Below are positions 56,651 through 64,000 of a DNA stretch of 64,000 bases, piece after piece (the first letter of the stretch is position 1; each line of letters begins with the position of its first letter). The stretch comes from Anastatus disparis (lineage: Eukaryota > Arthropoda > Insecta > Hymenoptera > Eupelmidae). Below the pieces are notes generated by a model. The model was given only the letters and a program-made list of their open reading frames with translations, was not told the DNA's origin and searched no databases. A program made the translations under genes and the position numbers. The stretch spans positions 253,001 through 317,000 of the forward strand of contig JAFFSR010000032.1 in the NCBI GenBank assembly GCA_017163975.1, given 5' to 3'.

Positions 56651-58534
56651 AAAATTTCGAACGCTCTCATTTAAGTCGCGCGTTTTTTAATGGGTTAGGA
56701 GGTGTATTTAACCGAGTTTATTATCAATAAAAAAAAAATCAAAATCAAAATCATAATAATAAAAAAATAAAATAATAAACAAACAAATGCAAGAGACAAA
56801 TAGCGCAAAGTAAACAAATTCAGTTGACTTTAATGAAGATCAAAGCTCGGCGGCTGAATGAATCAGCGAAAAAAAGAAGTACAGACTGAACAGGATATAA
56901 AAAAAGATGCTGGCAGGCGGTAAGCTTAGAATAAGCGATGAGACTGACAACGACGAACGACCTCACAAAAACTGCGTAGATAACATAGAATGAGTATGAA
57001 ATAATTTCAGTGAAGTGGTAGGAGAATGGAGTGAAGACTAAAAATTGATAAGACTGTCTCTAAAGGAATACAGAGTAGAGGGACGTTAAATTAAATTTAT
57101 GTGAACTGATTATCCAAAGTCAATGCGGGAATTGGGAATAAAAGCTTTAACAAAGTCACAACAATAGAAAGCTGAAAAGATAATGGTAGAAATTAACTAC
57201 CAACAAACTTCAAGCTGACCTCTTTCCATTTAAAACCAAAATAATGATTTCCAGAAAAAAATCATAAATTAAGGGCTGACTGGCAGCCAATCGTATGACT
57301 AAAAATCATACGAACGGGCGAAAAAAAGAAAAGAGATACCACCGTTAGCAACTAAAGAAGATTCTCGAATTTAGAATTAAAGTATAAAAGCTCTTAAGCT
57401 TGTGGACGAAGCCCTCTTCTAGATCAGATGGCCTGCGGAGTAACAGCTCTCTTCCAGATCGGATGTCCAGGAGAGCAACAACTCTTTCCCTCATCGAATG
57501 GTAATAGAGGCAAATTTCTTTTTCCTAACCAATCTCTGGCCAGCCACAACGATTTTTCCAAGCAACCTTTATGTCACCATGTCACGCAACAGCCAAGCCA
57601 CCACATACCTGAGAAGGGTCAACCTGTGAGATTTGTATTGCAACTTAAAGTGTTGGTTAAAACAAAAAAAAAGAAACTCAAGAGCCCAGACAAGAGGCAA
57701 CGAAGAAAAAGAAGGATGGATGTTATTGGAAACCAGGAACCAGCAAAGTCGAACTAATCAAGGTAGAGAGTTTTCAAAAAATTTTCATTTTAAATCTCAA
57801 GGGAGAGCATGACGCGAAATCGGACTGCTCTTATTGCTCAAACGCAAATTAAAGGTAGTTCATGTCTTTTGTTATATTAAAATTAAAATCAAGTTAATAG
57901 AATGGGATTTAATTAATAGAAATATTTAACTAAAATTTGGAAATGGTAGCGTAGTTTCATCCCGGAGTAAAAAAGTTAAAAAAAACAAAAAAAGGGAACA
58001 AAAAAATGTATGAGGAAAAACTTCTTCTCTTTGTTTATAAAAAATAAAAATTAAGATTGTATGACATTAAAATTTTACATGTGTGTTGGTCTTTTAATTT
58101 ATTTATCCCATCTTTGCTGCCTCTCTCTCAAAAACTTCCAATCCCGGAGATGTGGCACTCGTGCGTTAGTCAAAAGGAAGTCGATGGATGGTTAAAATTC
58201 AGTCATTCATTTAAAAAAAAAATTATAAATAATTTCTTGTATGCTGAACGTAACATTAGTATCATAACGATAATATGAATACAGTGATGTTAGTTAAAAT
58301 TAACAAAAAAAAAAAAAAAATTATTTAATGCATCAAACTCTTTAAGTAGTCAAATTTCTCTAGTCAAATTATGAAATATATTAAAAAAGAATCTTTTTAA
58401 AATGTTATTATATTTTTTTAAATAAGTTTCTAGCAAATCCATGACACATTGCAATATAGAAATGAATTTATAAAATAATATCTGAAAATAAGAATGAAAT
58501 TTGCATATTTAATTTTCATTATCTTTTATATTAG
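56651..58534. other. Non-coding region with a TATA-box-like promoter signal
   Basis: TATAAAAGCTC at about 57382, followed about 30 bases later by CTCTTCTAGATCAGATGGCC and a related CTCTTCCAGATCGGATGTCC at about 57450 (short direct repeat). The open frame 57428-57757 that starts there is basic at its end (KKKKLKSPDKRQRRKRR) but not recognisable. Could be a retroelement LTR and leader or a small gene; undecided. Confidence 0.35.
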
Positions 58535-58886
58535 ATTGGGACATGCACGAACAACAGGAAAATCGTATGTGTCACCAGTACCAATGACACCATATAGTAG
58601 TGGATGTTATAATTACCACATAGAACAGCCATTGTGCTCTCATTCAGGTCTTATGTGTTTACGTAATAGTGCCTTACAACGTGGCTTAGCACAACGTCTT
58701 GAAGACATACAAAAGCATCGGCATATACTTGATAAACAACGGCGTACATGGTGGGTACGGAGATCATTACTTTACCCAGCAGCTACGTTGGCTCTACTCA
58801 TCTTTCCTTCTGTTACTGCACTATTAGCTGTACAAAATAGCTTACAGTTACTTGTAGGAATCAAGACCTTACCCATCAGTACCCGG
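58535..58886 (+). CDS. Internal exon of an LMBR1/Lilipod-family membrane protein
   Basis: The reading LGHARTTGKSYVSPVP, LCLRNSALQRGLAQRLEDIQ-like (coiled coil), HILDKQRRTWWVRRSLLYPA and TLALLIFPSVTALLAVQNSL (membrane segment), ending LPISTR, aligns in order with LMBR1/LMBR1L proteins, where a basic YPA...LL transmembrane helix follows a coiled coil. The exon is bounded by TTTTATATTAG before 58535 and GTTAGT after 58886, good acceptor and donor sites; length 352 bases, phases 2 to 0 as read. In the family this is a multi-pass plasma-membrane receptor-like protein (Lilipod in flies). No neighbouring exons were found within about 2 kb, so introns are long or this is a lone fragment. An in-frame ATG at 58494 lies in the apparent intron and is probably not the start. 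Confidence 0.7.
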
Positions 58887-60140
58887 GTTAGTACTCTAAT
58901 TTATTAGCTTACTAATATCTTTGTAAATTTTTATAATAATTGTGTCTCAAACAGTAAAGTAGTGTTTAATAATTGAATAAATATCATAAATGGTGCTACC
59001 TCACTTATGTATTATCTGTTTGTACAAAAAAGGACTTATAATTTTTTTTTCGACTTTCTTACAGTTAAATTTACATAAATTTTGAACCCATAAACTATAA
59101 TGACACATAAATTTAGAGCGTTTATATTCTACAGTGCTATTATTAATCAACTGAGTTTAATTAGAAATTTCAAAAATACCTTATTCATATTCAACCTTCT
59201 TCATAATCACTTTTACCTAGTCGTGGCCAGTGTTTTAGATTTTAAAAATTTCACAATTGATTATTAGACTTTAAATTATTCATCGTGAAAAAATTTTTTA
59301 ATATTCCATCATATAAATCACTCAATCTTTACAAAAATAATTTAAGATGATTGCAAAAAGGTTACGAGAATGGTAAAAAAAACTGTAACGACAAATCCGT
59401 AACAGAACTGAATTATGACACTATAACATACGTTAAGGTTTCAAAAAGAGGAATTTACCGGATAACTAAAAGAAATATATAATTATAATCAGAGTCTTTA
59501 AATAAATGAAAACCATCAAAATATCATACAGAATCTATTTTTTCCAATAACTTTTATTTAATTGTTTAGTATTACGTTTCACCATTAAGATATTATATTT
59601 TTACAGTTCCAATAGTTCTGTATGAAACTTAATTCTGTGTGAACTTGGAGCATGATGACGATAAAAAATTTATCTCCATGTGAATGAAATTTTGACAATC
59701 CTTTATGTAATCATTACATCAACAGACACTAATGATTTTATACTATTTGTATCGATATTGTTTAATAGCATAAGATCACTAATTAATTAATTTTCGGAAA
59801 GTAGGCCCTATTGAAAATATTTCGGCGGATTTCCATATGGATCATCTACGTAGATATCCATGTTAATAAACGTGGGTTTCACGTAAATATAAATGAAAAT
59901 GCGCGTTAATGATATATTAAATTGGTTACGCAAATGTTTTATTAGGAAATCCACGTGGAATTCTGAATCAAGTCCCATGAATTTTCAATCATTGTTGTAT
60001 AAAATAACACAGCCACACGAAAAAAAAATTTTAGGTTTGGGGGTCAGACCATGTTAACCATATGTTTTTGGGGTCGTTAAATCTGAATTTAGGGTAAGAA
60101 TAACTCCATCGGGCTAGGGTTTCCCAGAACCTTAAAAAAA
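58887..60140. other. AT-rich, no gene recognised (possible intron)
   Basis: If 58535-58886 is a real exon, this is the following intron. Nothing else seen. Confidence 0.4.
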
Positions 60141-60149
60141 ACCGCTTTT

Positions 60150-60300
60150 TCAGACTATATAACTATAAACCATCCATATGCAACCCCTTAACCCCTCGAA
60201 ACCATAACACAATAACCCCATATCACCTTTTACCCATAACTCTATAATAATATAACCATATAACCTATTAACCCCGTAACCCCTTTGCCTCCGAATAAAA
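60150..60300. repeat. Irregular TAACCCC / ATAACC-rich tract
   Basis: Words such as CCTTAACCCC, CCATAACAC, ATAACCCCAT, TTAACCCCGTAACCCC recur at irregular spacing. Not the TTAGG array expected at insect telomeres. Confidence 0.6.
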
Positions 60301-60545
60301 AAAAACAGTTCATTCCAGGCAATTTGTACTATTGCAAATTTTCACTGACATTCCGAATACGTTTGGACAGTGAAATAAACCGTAATAACTCCGTATGATC
60401 TCGTGACACCATAACATCATAACCCTATTGCTCCCGAATCAAATGAAAACAGTTTATCTCAAGCTATTTTTATCAATGCAAATTTTCACTGATATTCAAT
60501 ATACATTTGAACATTGAAGTAAAAGGTTATAACCGTAACACCACA
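60288..60545. repeat. Diverged tandem duplication, about 130 bp
   Basis: CCGAATAAAAAAAAACAGTT...GCAAATTTTCACTGACATTC (60292-60355) recurs as CCGAATCAAATGAAAACAGTT...GCAAATTTTCACTGATATTC (60434-60495), with the TAACC-rich words between them. Confidence 0.75.
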
Positions 60546-60844
60546 ACAAAGGGAATTCCTAAAACTACGTGTGTATGCATCCAGGACACCTCCTCACGGT
60601 GATAGCACGCAACGGAGTGAGCCTGTTATCTGGCTGAGTCCCTGGATTGCAGCTTAGATCATCATAGCAGGTACACGCAAGTGTCTTACGATGCAGAGGA
60701 ATTTGGAAGCCTCAGTATTGGCAGTTGGTAAGGAAGTGAAAACGAGTCTCCAGTCGTCTTTATCAAGCGACCGTAATTTCACATTGGTTGGTGACTCGGC
60801 TAATGTGGAATATAATGCTACAAGAAAACAACCTCAAAAGTTCA
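60546..60844. other. Region upstream of the SEEQ-family copy 3
   Basis: A short frame (60691-60879) overlaps the start of the next pseudogene; no domain. Nothing else seen. Confidence 0.35.
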
Positions 60845-61380
60845 TGCAATCTCATGATTGTCAAGTAGATCATGATTAATTTGGTTATCTTTGTTCATGA
60901 TTTGAAGTTAAATCTTTGCGGAAAAAAATTGACAAGTCGATTTGTAAATTGTATGAAAAACTTTTTGATTTTCGGAATAATAATGGTTGGCTTCCATCTG
61001 TTATTTTGTAAAATTGTATATAATTCTGTTGAATTGGTTACAGCACCCGTACTGTACCAACAAACTGATTCTGATATTAAATTTAATAAAAATACTAAGG
61101 AATTTGAAAAATTTGAAACTTTAAGCGGCATTAACAATGACAACAGCAGTATTGGATCAGAGTACCTAGCAGATACGAAGAAATCAAATATTTCCTTGTT
61201 AGTGTCGCAAATGGAGTTGAACGATCTTGTTAGAAATCTGGGCTTACCAAAAGATGTTTCTGAGTTTTTGGCTTCATTTAAAAAAAAAAAAAAAAAGAAT
61301 CTTTTGGAACCTACAACGAAAGTTTCATTTTATCGCAATCGTGATTTTGAATTTCGAAAGTACTTTGTCAAAAATATTAA

Positions 61381-61761
61381 GAAGAGGCCGAACTATCTGT
61401 CTTTGTCTAATAGTGTTTTTCATCATTTATGTAAACATCATTGGCTGTAACACGAAAAAAATTGCAGTCCTCGCTAGATACTAGTATATTGGTTAAATTT
61501 TATAATAAGAACAAAATAATTTAATCATGTAGTTTTCGAATAATATGAGACCTACCAAAAAAGAAACGTTATATTTTAGATTTTCAGTAGATCTCATATT
61601 ATTCAAAAACCACGTGATAAAATTATTTTATTCTTATTATGAAATTTATCTATTAAACTAGTATCTAGCGAGGGCTGCCATTTTTTTAGTGTTACAACCA
61701 TTGGTGTTTATATAAATTATAAAAAACACTATTAGATAAGGACAGATAATTCAGCCTGCTC
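61381..61761. mobile_element. 381-bp foldback MITE with TTAA duplication, copy 2
   Basis: TTAA at 61377-61380 and 61762-61765. Ends GAAGAGGCCGAACTATCTGT and CAGATAATTCAGCCTGCTC are inverted; interior follows copy 1 (31485-31865) throughout, including CTCGCTAGATA(C/T)TAGTATA and its inverse. Identical length but many substitutions. Splits the SEEQ-family copy 3 at FRKYFVKN. Confidence 0.92.
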
Positions 61762-61833
61762 TTAAGTCATCTCTAGTGTTTTGTAAGAATATTGAAGGTT
61801 TGATGAATGTATTTCTACCAAATGTTTACCAAG

Positions 61834-63618
61834 CACGGTGGTCCTCGATTAATTTTAACCGTGAAGTCTTCGCACCTCGGATTTTCCTTTTGGATATGAT
61901 TCTAAACATATTTAGGATCAAATTCCAACAAAAACCAAAATCGAAGAATGAGCACTTTTTTATTTATTCAATTTTTTAAATTTTTTTATCGAAAATTTAT
62001 GAAATTAATTTCTAGAATGGCGTTTTCGAATAAAATTATGAATTATTTACATATTTTAGGCAAACATTATATATTTAAAAAAATTTTTAATTATGTAACA
62101 ATGTAAACGTAACGTTAAAATTAAGATTTTTTTTTATAAAACATGATAGTGATAAAAACTATAACGAATGATGCGTTTTTAAAGTGATTGTAATTAGAAA
62201 ATACAGTGTATTAATATTCTATAAGAACACGATACGAAAAGAAAATATATAAAGCAACGTAGCTCCAGTTAAGATGAAAATTGTTTGTAAACAAAGCATA
62301 ATCATCGCTTCTATTCACGAACGTTTTGTTGAATTTTTGAAAATTCCAATGTTATTAATGTTTATGAATGAAGTCAGTCGTTTTGTAGTAGTGAATTAAA
62401 CACCATGCTGACCAAATATTATTAAAAACCGCACGCGTACTCATGAGGAAAATCGTTATGTTATCTGTTTGCTCTGTTTTAATAAAAGTGAATTGATGGT
62501 TAACGTAACCCCGGCTTTAAGACTTAAAATAACTAAGCTATTTACAACATATGATGAACAAGATAAGTGTCTTCCAAAAGTAGTGTGTCCATTTTGCAAA
62601 AGAAATCTGTACAGTGTATTTACATATTTTAAAAGAACTTAAAAAGAAAGCCAATGATTGGGCAGAATACTGTAGTGTTCAACGTGAAATAACTTACGAA
62701 ACTCCTTCTTTTAAAGGAAACAGTTGACAAATATTACTAAATAATATCGATTTCTTGCGATCCAATGGTAACTTGAATTGTTTAAAATATGTTGAGGTTT
62801 TTGAAAAGTTTAACGTGGTTGTCAACTCTTGTTTTACTGTTTCTTTAAATCCAAAATTTATTGAATTTATCGATGCGTTTGAAGATGCTTATCTATCTTT
62901 AGGTATTTCGGTAACACCAAAATACATGCAGTTTTTTTCCATGTATAAGACTTTTGTATTGAACATAATCGAGGCCTAGGTTTTTACAGTGAACAGGCTA
63001 TGGAAGCGGTCCATCATGATTTTTCTGCAACATGGGCTAAACACAAAGTATCGCAAAATAATTCTAACTATGCAGATATATTATTAAGAGCAGTCTGTGA
63101 ATATAATTCACTGCATGTAACTTAAGTAAAAACTGTGTATATGTTATTTATGTGTGTATATATGTATATATATATTTCAATCATAAAATCAAATGTGTAT
63201 ATTTATGTACTATTTGATTCATGAATAAGTATTCAGGTATTTGTTGTACTTATATCTTGCAATAGTTTTCATTACGATAATATGTCGGAGAAAAATAATT
63301 TCAACTTTTTGCATACATTGTTACATAACTTGAGATTTTTCTAAATATATTTACAATAATTTTTGCTCAAAATATGTAAGTAATTCGAAATATTATTCAA
63401 ACAAGCTATAGGAATTGATTTCATAAATTATCAATAAAAAAATTTTTTTTTTATAAAAAACTATATATAAAAATTAAAATTTGAATAAATAAAAAAGTGC
63501 TCATTCTTCGATTTTGGTTTTAGTTGGAATTTGTTCCTAAATATGTCTAGAATCATATCCAAAAGGAAAATCCGAGGTGCAAAGACTTCACGGTTAAAAT
63601 TAATCGAGGACCACCGTG
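61834..63618. mobile_element. 1.8-kb TIR element with CAAG duplication
   Basis: CAAG at 61830-61833 and 63619-63622. Ends CACGGTGGTCCTCGATTAAT and ATTAATCGAGGACCACCGTG are perfectly inverted and pairing continues for about 140 bases (to GAGCACTTTTTTATTTATTC and its inverse). It carries a broken transposase-like gene (62403-63125) related to the gene it interrupts. Confidence 0.9.
62403..63125 (+). pseudogene. Deleted relative of the SEEQ family (SEQ..VHHDF type)
   Basis: N-terminal zinc-finger-like block ENRYVICLLCFNKSELM (about 62450) and LPKVVCPFCKRNLYSVF (about 62570), then stops, YMQFFSMYKTFVLNIIEA (about 62920), GLGFYSEQAMEAVHHDF (about 62975-63025, shifted frame), WAKHKVSQ and LLRAVCEYNSLHVT, ending at 63125. 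The central catalytic part of the longer copies is missing. SEQAMEAVHHDF corresponds to SEEQGERSHQDL of the gene at 51226-51564, so this is a sister lineage. Lying between TIRs, it supports a transposase role for both lineages. Several stops; non-autonomous. Confidence 0.7.
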
Positions 63619-64000
63619 CAAGCTATCACAATAGCGACTTTTCATCGACTCTTCAAGACTAAGTATAAAAACTATTCTGTTGTATAATACAAATGTTTTT
63701 GCACCAATACCAATCGCTCACTCAACCGTTATGAACGAAAATTACGAGAGTATGGAAATACTTTCACAAAAAATTCAGTACCAAAAACGCTTATGGGAGA
63801 TTTGTGATTTGAAAATAATAACGTTGCTTCTTAGACAACAGTCGGGCTTCACAAAATATCCTTGCTATTTGTGTTTGTGGGATAGCAGAGACAGACAAAA
63901 TCATTATAGCAGATTGAAACAGTGGCCCGTGAGAACATCCTTTAAGGGGTGTCCTCATACCGGCACAGAGATCTATCTTATCTACATTTGAATTATACAT

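Larger units (their letters stand above)
60845..64000 (+). pseudogene. SEEQ-family transposase-like protein, broken copy 3 with two inserts
   Basis: N-terminal echo FGYLCS and FEVKSLRKKIDKSI (about 60878-60945), then LNDLVRNLGLPKDVSEFLAS (about 61215), FYRNRDFEFRKYF (about 61325), the 381-bp MITE, VFCKNIEGLMNVFLPNVYQ (about 61775), a 1.8-kb TIR element, RLFIDSSRLSIKTILLYNTN (about 63636), APIPIAHSTVMNENYESMEI, LKIITLLLRQQSGFTKYPCY (about 63810) and LCLWDSRDR (to about 63900). Block order equals that of 51226-52939. Removing both inserts and their duplications restores family order with one extra base at the second junction. Stops and shifts also occur. The 3' end lies beyond the window. Confidence 0.8.

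Noticed and set aside
57428..57757. A 109-codon protein after a TATA box
   Set aside because: Not recognisable, no splice or conservation evidence; kept only as a possible transcribed region.
60150..60300. Interstitial telomere repeat
   Set aside because: Words are TAACCCC-like and irregular; insect telomeres are usually TTAGG, and no regular array is present.

Overview
This window looks like an AT-rich invertebrate nuclear genome, most likely an insect. It holds a tRNA-headed SINE family, a CR1/L2-like LINE, Helitrons, several families of terminal-inverted-repeat (TIR) DNA elements, foldback MITEs and long simple-sequence arrays. Only one segment looks like an ordinary host gene: an LMBR1/Lilipod-type exon with splice signals at 58535-58886. 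I see no bacterial operons, rRNA genes or CRISPR arrays. A parasitoid wasp or similar insect is my guess, by general resemblance only.

Layout. 1-6.7 kb: a dead Helitron (A) is split by a second, younger-looking Helitron (B, 1799-5483). B has recognisable Helitron ends and an intact Pif1-type helicase but no Rep domain. 6.9-9.7 kb: minisatellites. 9.9-13.8 kb: a LINE with a nearly 1,000-codon open frame lies exactly between two (TC)n tracts; its catalytic Asp in RT motif A is Gly. 14-18 kb: two broken copies (opposite strands) of an unclassified zinc-finger transposase-like family (called the SEEQ family here, after a C-terminal motif). 18-20.3 kb: foldback elements. 22.7-33.6 kb: a decayed LTR-retroelement gag-protease region interrupted by an 8.8-kb TIR transposon (23.4-32.16 kb) that carries an intact 715-aa DDE transposase with a SWIM zinc finger. 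That transposon itself contains a smaller TIR element, a foldback region and a TTAA-flanked MITE. 36.6-39.2 kb: two SINE copies, both with 14-bp target-site duplications (TSDs), one inside a foldback element and one inside a Ulp1-like protease gene. 38.3-45.7 kb: Helitron C, in the order Ulp1-like protease, 145-bp coiled-coil repeats, Rep with intact HUH motif, broken helicase. 45.7-47.66 kb: an unusual GGCCCAAAAAAATAT-type satellite. 47.9-50.2 kb: a second unclassified transposase-like pseudogene, broken by MITEs. 50.37-53.6 kb: a 3.2-kb TIR element whose cargo is a nearly intact SEEQ-family gene, which is the best evidence that this family is a DNA transposase. 53.7-60.8 kb: mostly featureless AT-rich sequence plus the host exon. 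60.8-64 kb: another SEEQ-family pseudogene, invaded by a TTAA MITE and by a TIR element that carries a relative of the same family.

The genes do not form a pathway. The window is a stack of nested insertions whose order can be read: retroelement, then 8.8-kb transposon, then smaller elements; Helitron A, then Helitron B; Helitron C, then SINE and MITEs. Intact open frames (helicase 2260-3705, DDE/SWIM transposase 28484-30631, LINE ORF, SEEQ gene with one frameshift) mark the youngest insertions. All family assignments come from motifs read by eye; no database search was possible.
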